Shown here: positions 41,396 through 49,910 of the stretch, piece by piece | How positions within the stretch are numbered: position 1 is the stretch's first letter | Layout of the letters: each line of letters starts with the position of its first letter | DNA from: Streptomyces scabiei 87.22 | GTDB lineage: Bacteria > Actinomycetota > Actinomycetes > Streptomycetales > Streptomycetaceae | NCBI RefSeq assembly: GCF_000091305.1 | Contig: NC_013929.1 | Span: 6,634,001 to 6,698,000 of the forward strand | Direction: 5' to 3' | DNA: 64,000 bases | The notes under the pieces: model-generated | The model's input: only the letters and a program-made list of their open reading frames with translations | Told to the model about the DNA's origin: nothing | Database searches by the model: none | Made by a program: the position numbers and the translations under genes

Positions 41396-42682
41396 GTGGC
41401 ACGCATCGGTGACGGCGGCGATCTGCTCAAGTGCTCGTTCTGCGGCAAGAGCCAGAAGCAGGTCAAGAAGCTCATCGCAGGGCCCGGTGTGTACATCTGC
41501 GACGAGTGCATCGACCTCTGCAACGAGATCATCGAGGAAGAACTCGCGGAGACCAGTGAGGTCCGCTGGGAGGAACTCCCGAAGCCCCGCGAGATCTACG
41601 AGTTCCTCGAGGGCTACGTGGTGGGCCAGGAGGCGGCCAAGAAGGCGCTCTCCGTGGCCGTGTACAACCACTACAAGCGCGTCCAGGCCGGTGAGAACGG
41701 CGGCGGCCAAAGCCGCGAGGACGCCATCGAGTTGGCGAAGTCCAACATCCTGCTGCTGGGCCCCACGGGCTCGGGCAAGACCCTCCTCGCACAGACCCTC
41801 GCGCGCATGCTGAACGTCCCGTTCGCGATCGCGGACGCGACGGCGCTGACGGAGGCGGGGTATGTCGGCGAGGACGTCGAGAACATCCTGCTGAAGCTCA
41901 TCCAGGCGGCCGACTACGACGTCAAGAAGGCCGAGACCGGGATCATCTACATCGACGAGATCGACAAGGTCGCGCGGAAGAGTGAAAACCCCTCCATCAC
42001 ACGTGACGTGTCGGGCGAGGGCGTCCAGCAGGCCCTGTTGAAGATCCTGGAGGGCACCACGGCGTCGGTCCCGCCGCAGGGCGGCCGCAAGCACCCGCAC
42101 CAGGAGTTCATCCAGATCGACACGACGAACGTCCTGTTCATCGTGGGCGGCGCCTTCTCCGGCCTGGAGAAGATCATCGAATCCCGGGCCGGCGCGAAGG
42201 GCATCGGCTTCGGCGCGACGATCCGCTCCAAGCGCGAGCTGGAGTCCAAGGACCAGTTCGAGGCCGTCATGCCGGAGGACCTGGTCAAGTTCGGCATGAT
42301 CCCGGAGTTCATCGGCCGTCTGCCCGTCATCACCTCGGTCCACAACCTGGACCGTGAGGCACTGCTCCAGATCCTCATCGAGCCGCGCAACGCGCTGGTG
42401 AAGCAGTACCAGCGCCTGTTCGAACTCGACGGCGTGGAGCTGGACTTCGAGCGCGAGGCCCTCGAAGCCATCGCCGACCAGGCCATCCTCCGCCAGACCG
42501 GCGCGCGCGGCCTGCGCGCCATCATGGAGGAGGTCCTGATGTCGGTCATGTACGAGGTCCCGTCCCGCAAGGACGTCGCCCGAGTCGTCATCACGGCCGA
42601 CGTGGTCCGCTCCAACGTCAACCCGACCCTGATCCCCCGGGACGCGCGGGGGCGGGGACCGGGGGAGCAGAAGACGGCGTAG
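41396..42682 (+). CDS. clpX: ATP-dependent Clp protease ATP-binding subunit ClpX
   Basis: A 428-residue AAA+ unfoldase that recognises substrates and threads them into ClpP1P2. N-terminal zinc-binding domain KCSFCGKSQKQVKKLIAG with CDECIDLC; Walker A GPTGSGKT near 121; Walker B IYIDEID near 183; sensor and arginine regions (IPEFIGRLPVI) follow. GTG 41396 after the AAGGGGAAG RBS. Separated from clpP2 by a 203-bp region with a large nested hairpin, so separate regulation is possible. A strong terminator follows. Confidence 0.98.
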   Translation: MARIGDGGDLLKCSFCGKSQKQVKKLIAGPGVYICDECIDLCNEIIEEELAETSEVRWEELPKPREIYEFLEGYVVGQEAAKKALSVAVYNHYKRVQAGENGGGQSREDAIELAKSNILLLGPTGSGKTLLAQTLARMLNVPFAIADATALTEAGYVGEDVENILLKLIQAADYDVKKAETGIIYIDEIDKVARKSENPSITRDVSGEGVQQALLKILEGTTASVPPQGGRKHPHQEFIQIDTTNVLFIVGGAFSGLEKIIESRAGAKGIGFGATIRSKRELESKDQFEAVMPEDLVKFGMIPEFIGRLPVITSVHNLDREALLQILIEPRNALVKQYQRLFELDGVELDFEREALEAIADQAILRQTGARGLRAIMEEVLMSVMYEVPSRKDVARVVITADVVRSNVNPTLIPRDARGRGPGEQKTA

Positions 42683-42700
42683 CCGCCGGGCACTTACCGA

Positions 42701-42733
42701 AAGAGCACCCGACGGGAGTCGGGTGCTCTTTTC
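42701..42733 (+). terminator. clpX terminator
   Basis: Perfect stem AAGAGCACCCGAC / GTCGGGTGCTCTT with a GGGA loop and trailing TTTTC. Confidence 0.93.
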
Positions 42734-42852
42734 AGTCAGTCATCATCCAGATCAGGCTGCGTGCACCCGCAGGCTCTAGTGTCATGAGCACCTCAAGTGA
42801 TCTTCTGGTGCTGCCCCGGGACCGACCACTCCGGGGCGGTGAAGGAAGGATC

Positions 42853-43119
42853 ATGACGATGAAGGTAAGACGCTTCCTGGCGGCCCTGGGCGTGGCCGCG
42901 GCGGCGGGAATAGTGCCGGTGGCGGCAGCAGGCACGGCGCACGCTGATGCGTTCGACTGCGTCGAGTACCTCAAGGACAAGGGGTACAGGGTGGGTCCGG
43001 TGGTGACCAGCGCGTGCGGTTACCACAGCGTCATCGGATTCCATCCCGTGTGCATAGTCAAGCTGCAGGACGTCGGTGTGAGGGCCGGACACGCCAACAG
43101 GGCATGCACGTTGGCCTGA
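42853..43119 (+). CDS. Small secreted protein with four cysteines
   Basis: An 88-residue protein with a clear signal peptide (MTMKVRRFLAALGVAAAAG..., cleavage after AHA near residue 30). The mature 58 residues contain Cys in FDCVEY, SACGYH, PVCIVK and RACTLA, likely two disulfides. ATG 42853 follows GAAGGAAGGA. Similar small cysteine-bearing secreted peptides are common in Streptomyces but rarely characterised; no function can be named. It lies between clpX terminator and a convergent hairpin. Confidence 0.8.
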   Translation: MTMKVRRFLAALGVAAAAGIVPVAAAGTAHADAFDCVEYLKDKGYRVGPVVTSACGYHSVIGFHPVCIVKLQDVGVRAGHANRACTLA

Positions 43120-43153
43120 GCCGACCTGCTTGCGGCTGAGGCCGGAAGCAACG

Positions 43154-43181
43154 GAGGGGCACCCCGGGTCGGGTGCCCCTC
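43154..43181. terminator. Bidirectional terminator hairpin
   Basis: Perfect 11-bp stem GAGGGGCACCC / GGGTGCCCCTC with a six-base loop, between convergent genes ending at 43119 (+) and 43198 (-). Confidence 0.85.
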
Positions 43182-43197
43182 GTCACGTGCGAGGATG

Positions 43198-44157
43198 TCA
43201 GACCGCGACGCGAACTTCCTTGCGGAGCTTGGCGGCGGTCTCGGCGGCCTCGTTCGGATCGGTCGACTTGCCGGCCGCGAGATCCGAGTACTCCATGGGC
43301 ATCACGAAACCAAGAGTGCTGTGGTCGCCCCACACGCAGTAGACCAGGTTCATCTCGCTCGGTCCGCCGCTCGTCGTCTCGCTCTCGCCCAGCTTCCCCT
43401 TCGCCTTCTGGCACTTCATGATGGCGCCGTCGAGCGAGTCCGGCGTGTACTCCTCGGCCTCGCCGACGAAGGTGATGTCGTTCTTCTCGGCCTCTTCCTT
43501 CTGCATGGCGAGGAAGCTGTCGACCGCCTTCTCCGGGTCCTCGATCTCGCCGTAGACGCCGCCGTACGTGATCGCCTTCCCGGCCAGGGGGTTGCTCTCG
43601 TCCCCCGACTGGTAGTTGGCGCTGACGTCCTTGGGGCTCTTGATGCCGAAAGCCTCGGCCTTCTTCAGCTCCTCGGTGGTCATCTCGTCGCCGGCGCCGC
43701 TGTGCTTCTTGTAGTCCCCCAGAACAGTCGCCGGCGTGGTCAGCTTGTGCGGGCCGTCGTCCGCGATGTCCGCGCCGCTGCCGCTTCCGCCCAGGACGAA
43801 GTACGCGCCCACCGCCACCGCCGCCACAACGGCGACCGCGCCCAGGATGATGCCGACCTTCTTGCCACCGCCGCCCGAGGGAACCGGCGGCTGCGGCACG
43901 GTGGGGTACGGCTGCTGGCCGTACGGGGCCTGGGGCTGGCCGTAGGGCGGGGTCTGGGGCGGAACGCCCTGGGGGGCCTGCTGGGGGTACCCGTAACCCG
44001 GCTGCGCCGGCGGCGCCTGCTGGGGGTAGCCGTAGCCGGGCTGGGGGGCGGCCTGCGGCGGCTGCTGGCCGTAGGGGCCCGGCTGGCCGCCCGGCTGACC
44101 GTACGGGCCGGGCTGCTGGGGCTGCCCACCGTATGGGCCCGGCTGGTTGTAACTCAT
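43198..44157 (-). CDS. Proline-rich membrane-anchored protein
   Basis: A 319-residue protein. The first 95 residues are Pro/Gln/Gly/Tyr-rich repeats (PGYGYPQQAPP). One membrane helix at about 100-120 (VGIILGAVAVVAAVAVGAYF) follows a GGGGKK anchor. The extracytoplasmic part (about 125-319) has a Cys pair (MKCQKAKGK and VYCVWGDHSTLGFV) and resembles DUF4839-like or lipoprotein-like domains seen in Streptomyces. ATG 44157 is the start of the MSYNQPGPYG repeat. Divergent from valS. Function unknown. Confidence 0.75.
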   Translation of the reverse strand: MSYNQPGPYGGQPQQPGPYGQPGGQPGPYGQQPPQAAPQPGYGYPQQAPPAQPGYGYPQQAPQGVPPQTPPYGQPQAPYGQQPYPTVPQPPVPSGGGGKKVGIILGAVAVVAAVAVGAYFVLGGSGSGADIADDGPHKLTTPATVLGDYKKHSGAGDEMTTEELKKAEAFGIKSPKDVSANYQSGDESNPLAGKAITYGGVYGEIEDPEKAVDSFLAMQKEEAEKNDITFVGEAEEYTPDSLDGAIMKCQKAKGKLGESETTSGGPSEMNLVYCVWGDHSTLGFVMPMEYSDLAAGKSTDPNEAAETAAKLRKEVRVAV

Positions 44158-44294
44158 GGTCTGGGTTCCCCTCCAGATGCTTATGTGTTCCTGACATCCT
44201 GGCGCAAACACGATGGGTCCCACGCACCGGGGCCCACACCGTTACGGAAGAATCGGGTTTCGGGACCACCCCGTGACACCCCTAAACTGGGCGG

Positions 44295-46925
44295 GTGACC
44301 GAGAACGCTCAGCAGCAGCCTCCAGCGCCCGCCACCGATCTGCCGACCCAGTACGCGCCGGCCGATGTAGAGGGGGCGCTGTACGAGCGCTGGGTAGAGC
44401 GTGGTTACTTCGCGGCCGACGCCAAGAGCGACAAGCCCGCGTACACCATCGTCATCCCGCCGCCGAACGTCACCGGCAGCCTGCACCTCGGGCACGCCTT
44501 CCAGCACACCCTCATGGACGCCCTGACCAGGCGTAAGCGCATGCAGGGGTACGAGTCGCTGTGGCTCCCCGGCATGGACCACGCCGGCATCGCCACCCAG
44601 AACAAGGTCGAGCAGCAGCTCGCCGAAGAGGGCAAGTCCCGCCACGACTTGGGGCGCGAGGAGTTCGTCGAGCGCGTCTGGCAGTGGAAGGAGGAGTACG
44701 GCGGCAAGATCCTCGGCCAGATGCGCCGCCTCGGCGACGGCGTCGACTGGGACCGCGAGCGGTTCACCATGGACGAGGGCCTCTCCAAGGCCGTCCAGAC
44801 CATCTTCAAGCGGCTCTACGACGACGAGTTGATCTACCGCGCCGAGCGCATCATCAACTGGTGTCCGCGCTGTCTCACCGCGATCTCCGACATCGAGGTC
44901 GAGCACCAGGAGGACGCCGGCGAACTGGTCTCCATCCGCTACGGCGAGGGGGACGACAGCCTCGTCGTCGCCACCACGCGCGCGGAGACGATGCTCGGTG
45001 ACACCGCCGTCGCCGTCCACCCGGACGACGAGCGGTACCGGCACCTCATCGGCAAGCTGATCAAGCTGCCGCTCACCGACCGCTCCATCCCGGTCGTCGC
45101 CGACACCCACGTCGACCCGGAGTTCGGCACCGGCGCGGTCAAGGTGACCCCGGCGCACGACCCGAACGACTTCGAGATCGGCCGCCGCCACGACCTGCCG
45201 TCTTTGACGATCATGGACGAACACGGCGTGATCACTGTCCATGGCCCCTTCATCGGCCTGGACCGCTTCGAGGCCCGCTCGGCCGTCGTCGGCGCCCTCA
45301 AGGAACAGGGCCGCATCGTCGCCGAGAAGCGCCCCTACATGCACTCCGTCGGCCACTGCTCGCGCTGCAAGACCACGGTCGAGCCGCGGCTGTCCATGCA
45401 GTGGTGGGTCAAGGTCGGCCCCCTGGCCAAGGCTGCCGGCGACGCGGTCCGCGACGGCCGGGTCAAGATCCACCCCGAGGACATGTCGAAGCGCTACTTC
45501 GACTGGGTCGACAACATGTACGACTGGTGCATCTCGCGCCAGCTGTGGTGGGGCCACCGCATCCCCGTCTGGTACGGCCCGGACGGCGAGACGGTCTGCG
45601 TCGGCCCCGACGAGCAGCCGCCCGGCACGGAGGCCGAGGGCTGGACCCAGGACACCGACGTCCTCGACACCTGGTTCTCCTCCGGCCTGTGGCCCTTCTC
45701 CACGCTCGGCTGGCCCGAACAGACCGAGGATCTGCGGAAGTTCTACTCCACCGACGTCCTGCTCACCGGCCACGACATCATCTTCTTCTGGGTCGCCCGG
45801 ATGATGATGTTCGGCCTCTACGCCATGGACGGCGAGGTCCCCTTCAAGACCATCGCCCTGACCGGTCTGGTCCGCGACGAGCGCGGCAAGAAGATGTCGA
45901 AGTCCTTCGGCAACGTCGTCGACCCGCTCGACTGGATGGACAAGTACGGCTCCGACGCGCTCCGCTTCACCCTCGCGCGCGGCGCCAACCCGGGCACCGA
46001 CGTCCCGATCGGCGAGGAATGGGTCCAGGCCTCCCGGAACTTCGCCAACAAGATCTGGAACGCGACCCGCTTCGCGCTGATGAACGGCGCGACGGTGGAG
46101 GGGCCGCTGCCGGAGGCATCGAAGCTCTCGGCGACCGACCGCTGGATCCTCGCCCGTCTGAACGAGACGGTCGAGCAGGTCGACGCGTACTACGAGGACT
46201 ATCAGTTCGCCAAGCTCAGTGACGCCCTGTTCCACTTCGCGTGGGACGAGGTCTTCGACTGGTACGTCGAGCTGTCCAAGACGACGTTCCAGGCGGGCGG
46301 CGAGCCGGCCGAGGTCAGCAAGCGCGTCCTGGGCGAGGTCCTGGACGTCACGCTGCGCCTGCTCCACCCGGTCGTCCCGTTCGTCACGGACACCCTGTGG
46401 ACCACGCTGACGGGTGGAGAGTCCCTGGTCATCGCCGACTGGCCCCAGGACAGCGGCTTCCGCGACGACGCCGCCGAGCGCGAGATCGAGCTCGTCCAGC
46501 AGGTCGTCACCGAGGTCCGCCGCTTCCGCGCCGACCAGGGCCTCCAGCCCGGTCAGCGCGTCCCGGCCCGCCTCACGCTCGACGGTACGGTCCTCGCCCC
46601 GCACGAGGCCGCCATCCGCCAACTCCTGCGCCTCCAGCCCGAGGGCGAGGGCTTCGCGGCCACCGCGACCCTGCCGGTGGCGGGCGCCGAGGTCGCGCTC
46701 GACCTCTCCGGTGTCATCGACGTCGCCGCCGAGCGCAAGCGCCTGGCCAAGGACCTCGCGGCGGCCGAGAAGGAGAAGGCCCAGGCCACGGCCAAGCTCG
46801 GCAACGAGGCGTTCCTCGCGAAGGCCCCCGATCAGGTGGTCGACAAGATCCGCGGCCGCCTCGCCAAGGCGGACGAGGATATCGCCCGCATCGCCGCCCA
46901 GCTGGACCGCCTGCCGCAGGCGTAG
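44295..46925 (+). CDS. valS: Valyl-tRNA synthetase
   Basis: An 876-residue class I synthetase. HIGH motif is present as HLGH (VTGSLHLGHAFQH near residue 62), KMSKS in GKKMSKSFGN near 532, an editing domain in between, the tRNA anticodon-binding region, and a C-terminal coiled coil (ERKRLAKDLAAAEKEKAQAT) standard for ValRS. It charges tRNA-Val in the cytosol. GTG 44295 start. No T-box leader is visible upstream. Followed by a terminator, then folC. Confidence 0.98.
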   Translation: MTENAQQQPPAPATDLPTQYAPADVEGALYERWVERGYFAADAKSDKPAYTIVIPPPNVTGSLHLGHAFQHTLMDALTRRKRMQGYESLWLPGMDHAGIATQNKVEQQLAEEGKSRHDLGREEFVERVWQWKEEYGGKILGQMRRLGDGVDWDRERFTMDEGLSKAVQTIFKRLYDDELIYRAERIINWCPRCLTAISDIEVEHQEDAGELVSIRYGEGDDSLVVATTRAETMLGDTAVAVHPDDERYRHLIGKLIKLPLTDRSIPVVADTHVDPEFGTGAVKVTPAHDPNDFEIGRRHDLPSLTIMDEHGVITVHGPFIGLDRFEARSAVVGALKEQGRIVAEKRPYMHSVGHCSRCKTTVEPRLSMQWWVKVGPLAKAAGDAVRDGRVKIHPEDMSKRYFDWVDNMYDWCISRQLWWGHRIPVWYGPDGETVCVGPDEQPPGTEAEGWTQDTDVLDTWFSSGLWPFSTLGWPEQTEDLRKFYSTDVLLTGHDIIFFWVARMMMFGLYAMDGEVPFKTIALTGLVRDERGKKMSKSFGNVVDPLDWMDKYGSDALRFTLARGANPGTDVPIGEEWVQASRNFANKIWNATRFALMNGATVEGPLPEASKLSATDRWILARLNETVEQVDAYYEDYQFAKLSDALFHFAWDEVFDWYVELSKTTFQAGGEPAEVSKRVLGEVLDVTLRLLHPVVPFVTDTLWTTLTGGESLVIADWPQDSGFRDDAAEREIELVQQVVTEVRRFRADQGLQPGQRVPARLTLDGTVLAPHEAAIRQLLRLQPEGEGFAATATLPVAGAEVALDLSGVIDVAAERKRLAKDLAAAEKEKAQATAKLGNEAFLAKAPDQVVDKIRGRLAKADEDIARIAAQLDRLPQA

Positions 46926-46942
46926 CGGTCCGTACGTATACG

Positions 46943-46974
46943 AAGGCCCCGGTGCTTCCCGGCACCGGGGCCTT
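46943..46974 (+). terminator. valS terminator
   Basis: Perfect stem AAGGCCCCGGTGC / GCACCGGGGCCTT with a TTCCCG loop, 18 bp after valS. Confidence 0.9.
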
Positions 46975-47012
46975 CTGCCGCGTCGGGGCGCCTGGCGAGC
47001 GCCGGTTTCCCA

Positions 47013-47035
47013 AGGGGCGCGGGGAACTGCGCGAG
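47013..47035 (+). repeat. Dispersed repeat copy 6
   Basis: AGGGGCGCGGGGAACTGCGCG followed by AG, same orientation as the rpiB copy, between valS and folC. Confidence 0.75.
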
Positions 47036-47128
47036 CGACCCCCACTCACCCGCAGCCGCCCGAAGGCCCGTACCCCCACCCCATGAGGCGCCCACAGCCC
47101 GGCAGAGCCAAACTCGTAGACTGGCCCC

Positions 47129-48637
47129 GTGAGCGAACGCAGTGACACGCAGCCCGACCCGATCGACCCGTTCGAGGAGATCATCGCCGCGGAGACCGAC
47201 CGGGATCCGGACCTCGCGGTGATCGAGGCCGGCAGTCGCACCCTGCGTGCCCAGGGCGGCGCGGCGCAGGCCGACGTACCGGCCCGCCCCGCCGACCCGG
47301 CCGTCGACAAGGCGCTGCGCGCGGTCGAGACGGAACTGGCCGGCCGCTGGGGCGAGACCAAGCTGGAGCCCTCGGTCACCCGGATCGCCGCCCTGATGGA
47401 CGTCCTGGGCGAGCCCCAGCGCTCGTACCCCTCCATCCACATCACCGGCACCAACGGCAAGACCTCCACCGCCCGCATGATCGAGGCCCTCCTCGGTGCC
47501 TTCGAACTGCGCACCGGCCGGTACACCTCCCCGCACGTCCAGTCGATCACCGAGCGCATCAGCCTGGACGGCGCCCCCATCTCCGCCGAGCGCTTCGTCG
47601 AGACGTACGAGGACATCAAGCCGTACATCGAGATGGTCGACGCGGCGCAGGAGTACCGGCTCTCCTTCTTCGAGGTGCTGACCGGCATGGCGTACGCCGC
47701 CTTCGCCGACGCGCCCGTGGACGTGGCGGTCGTCGAGGTCGGCATGGGCGGCACCTGGGACGCCACCAACGTCATCGACGGGGACGTGGCCGTGGTCACC
47801 CCCATCGACCTCGACCACACCGACCGGCTGGGGACGACACCCGCCGAGATCGCCGTGGAGAAGTCCGGGATCGTCAAGCAGGACGCGACCGTGATCCTGG
47901 CGCAGCAGCCGGTGGACGCGGCGCAGGTGATGCTGAAGAAGGCCGTGGAGGTCGACGCGACGGTGGCCCGGGAGGGCCTGGAGTTCGGTGTCGTGGCACG
48001 GCAGGTCGCGGTCGGCGGGCAGATGCTCACCCTGCGCGGGCTGGGCGGCGAGTACCCCGAGGTCTATCTCCCGCTGCACGGCCCGTACCAGGCGCACAAC
48101 GCGGCCGTGGCGCTCGCCGCCGTCGAGGCGTTCTTCGGCGTCGGCTCGCAGCGCCCCGAGCCGCTCGACATCGACACGGTCCGCAAGGCGTTCGCGGCGG
48201 TCTCGTCCCCGGGCCGGCTGGAGGTCGTACGCCGGTCCCCGACCGTCGTGCTCGACGCGGCCCACAACCCGGCCGGCGCCCGGGCCACGGCCGAGGCTGT
48301 CGGAGAGGCGTTCGACTTCAGCCGGCTCATCGGTGTGGTCGGCGCCAGCGGCGACAAGAACGTCCGGGGTCTCCTGGAGGCCTTCGAGCCGATCTTCGCC
48401 GAGGTCGTGATCACGCAGAACACCAGCCATCGCGCGATGGACGCCGACGAGCTGGCCGGGATCGCGGTCGAGGTGTTCGGGGAGGAGCGGGTGCAGGTCG
48501 AGCCGCGGCTGCCGGACGCCCTGGAGGCGGCGATCACGCTCGCCGAGGAGGAGGGCGAGTTCACGGGCGGCGGCGTGCTCGTCACCGGTTCCGTCATCAC
48601 CGTCGGCGAGGCCCGGCTGCTGCTGGGGAAGGGCTGA
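47129..48637 (+). CDS. folC: Bifunctional dihydrofolate / folylpolyglutamate synthase
   Basis: A 502-residue Mur-ligase-type enzyme that adds glutamate to dihydropteroate and folate. P-loop ITGTNGKTSTARM near residue 106; a second signature SPHVQSITERI and VEVGMGGTWDATN follow; the C-terminal domain has VVLDAAHNPAGA. The first 65 residues are an acidic extension common in Streptomyces FolC. GTG 47129. The gene heads a cluster with the DUF4233 protein and ndk. Confidence 0.95.
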   Translation: MSERSDTQPDPIDPFEEIIAAETDRDPDLAVIEAGSRTLRAQGGAAQADVPARPADPAVDKALRAVETELAGRWGETKLEPSVTRIAALMDVLGEPQRSYPSIHITGTNGKTSTARMIEALLGAFELRTGRYTSPHVQSITERISLDGAPISAERFVETYEDIKPYIEMVDAAQEYRLSFFEVLTGMAYAAFADAPVDVAVVEVGMGGTWDATNVIDGDVAVVTPIDLDHTDRLGTTPAEIAVEKSGIVKQDATVILAQQPVDAAQVMLKKAVEVDATVAREGLEFGVVARQVAVGGQMLTLRGLGGEYPEVYLPLHGPYQAHNAAVALAAVEAFFGVGSQRPEPLDIDTVRKAFAAVSSPGRLEVVRRSPTVVLDAAHNPAGARATAEAVGEAFDFSRLIGVVGASGDKNVRGLLEAFEPIFAEVVITQNTSHRAMDADELAGIAVEVFGEERVQVEPRLPDALEAAITLAEEEGEFTGGGVLVTGSVITVGEARLLLGKG

Positions 48638-48647
48638 GTTCCACGAC

Positions 48648-49001
48648 ATGCGTACTCTCTGTGCTTCGACCCTGATCGGCGAGTTCTTCGTGATCGGCTT
48701 CGCGGGTCTGGTCGCCATGAAGGACCCGGACCTGTCCATGTCGACGGTCTGGACGGTCAGCGGCATCGCCATGTTCCTGTGCGTCGTGCTCTGCGGCCTC
48801 GTCACCCGGCCCGGCGGCGTCCAGCTCGGCTGGGCGCTGCAGATCGCGCTGATCCTCTCCGGTTTCGTCGTTCCGACCATGTTCTTCATGGGCGCGGTCT
48901 TCGCCGCCCTGTGGTGGGCCTCGGTCCACTTCGGGCGGAAGGTCGACGAGGCGAAGGCCCGGTTCGCGGCCCAGACGTCCGCCGAGGCCGGAGCCTCCTA
49001 G
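48648..49001 (+). CDS. DUF4233 membrane protein
   Basis: A 117-residue protein with about four hydrophobic segments (STLIGEFFVIGFAGLVAM, VWTVSGIAMFLCVVLCGL, LGWALQIALILSGFVVPT, MFFMGAVFAALWWASVHFG). DUF4233 proteins typically lie between folC and ndk in actinobacteria, which matches. Starts 10 bp after folC, so it is cotranscribed. Function is unknown; I name it by family only. Confidence 0.85.
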   Translation: MRTLCASTLIGEFFVIGFAGLVAMKDPDLSMSTVWTVSGIAMFLCVVLCGLVTRPGGVQLGWALQIALILSGFVVPTMFFMGAVFAALWWASVHFGRKVDEAKARFAAQTSAEAGAS

Positions 49002-49138
49002 GCCGGCGCTCCTTCCTGGCCGCGGTGGGGTGAGGCCCGGGCGCGCTGCCCGGCCTTCCTGACGCTGCGTGACACCGGGCCGGACGCGCCCTGTAGCCTC
49101 TGAGCTCCGCACCCGTGTGAATTGAAGGAGTCACCACC

Positions 49139-49552
49139 GTGAGCCAGCGCACCCTCGTCCTGCTCAAGCCCGACGCCGTCCGGCGTGGCCTGACCGGCGA
49201 GATCATCAGCCGTATCGAGCGGAAGGCCGGCTGGCAGATCACCGCGCTGGAGCAGCGGACCCTGGACCAGGACACGCTGGAGCAGCACTACGGCGAGCAC
49301 AAGGGCAAGCCGTTCTACGAGCCGCTCGTCGCGTTCATGTCGTCCGGGCCGGTCGTCGCGCTGATCGTCGAGGGTGAGCGGGTCATCGAAGGGGTGCGGG
49401 CGCTGGCCGGCCCGACCGACCCGATCGCCGCGCAGCCCGGTTCCATCCGTGGCGACTTCGGCGTGATCGTGCGCGAGAACCTGATCCACGCGTCGGACTC
49501 CGAGGAGTCCGCCGAGCGCGAGGTGAAGATCTTCTTCCCCGGGCGCGCGTAG
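49139..49552 (+). CDS. ndk: Nucleoside diphosphate kinase
   Basis: A 137-residue NDP kinase that moves the gamma phosphate between nucleotides through a phosphohistidine. It starts VSQRTLVLLKPDAVRRGLTG (KPDAV is the family's opening) and carries the catalytic His in NLIHASDSEESAEREVKIFF. The C-terminus is short, FPGRA. GTG 49139 after AAGGAGTC. It keeps nucleotide pools in balance for DNA, RNA and folate-linked metabolism. Confidence 0.98.
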   Translation: MSQRTLVLLKPDAVRRGLTGEIISRIERKAGWQITALEQRTLDQDTLEQHYGEHKGKPFYEPLVAFMSSGPVVALIVEGERVIEGVRALAGPTDPIAAQPGSIRGDFGVIVRENLIHASDSEESAEREVKIFFPGRA

Positions 49553-49910
49553 CGACATGCCCGACGGCGGGGGCCGGTGATCAGTCCCGTCCCCGCCGCC
49601 CTTACCCTGCTGGTGACACTCGGCCACCACCCATCCGGCCTACCCCTGTTGACCAGCCGACCCGTGCAGAATCCGGCCGTACAACGGCATACGCGCGGCG
49701 ATCGGGGGAACGCGCACCCCCGATGGATCGTCTCCACAGGCGAGGCGGCGCATCGCATGCCCACAATGGCGAAGACCCTCGCGCAGTGTTCGTGCGGGCG
49801 AGACTACGATGTAAGCCTTCACGTCACAGCACCCACTTCGCCGACCCGAAAAGCCTGAAAAGCTCTCAAAAGCCGTCAGTGCTCCACTGGGGAAGGCCAC
49901 ACGAATCCTG
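49553..49910 (+). promoter_or_regulatory. ndk-mreB intergenic region
   Basis: 358 bp. Carries a hairpin after ndk (49565-49598: CGGCGGGG / CCCCGCCG) and the expected mre promoters, e.g. TACGAT around 49803-49808. I see no ORF worth calling. In S. coelicolor several promoters lie upstream of mreB. Confidence 0.5.

Noticed and set aside
44158..44294. Possible T-box riboswitch before valS
   Set aside because: Only 137 bp of leader, no T-box core sequence or specifier stem seen.
44181..47045. 954-codon open frame opposite valS and folC region
   Set aside because: Valyl-tRNA synthetase motifs on the plus strand explain the interval; the antisense frame has no recognisable domain.
49577..49858. 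93-codon ORF between ndk and mreB
   Set aside because: No RBS, no domain, atypical composition; region is better explained as promoter.
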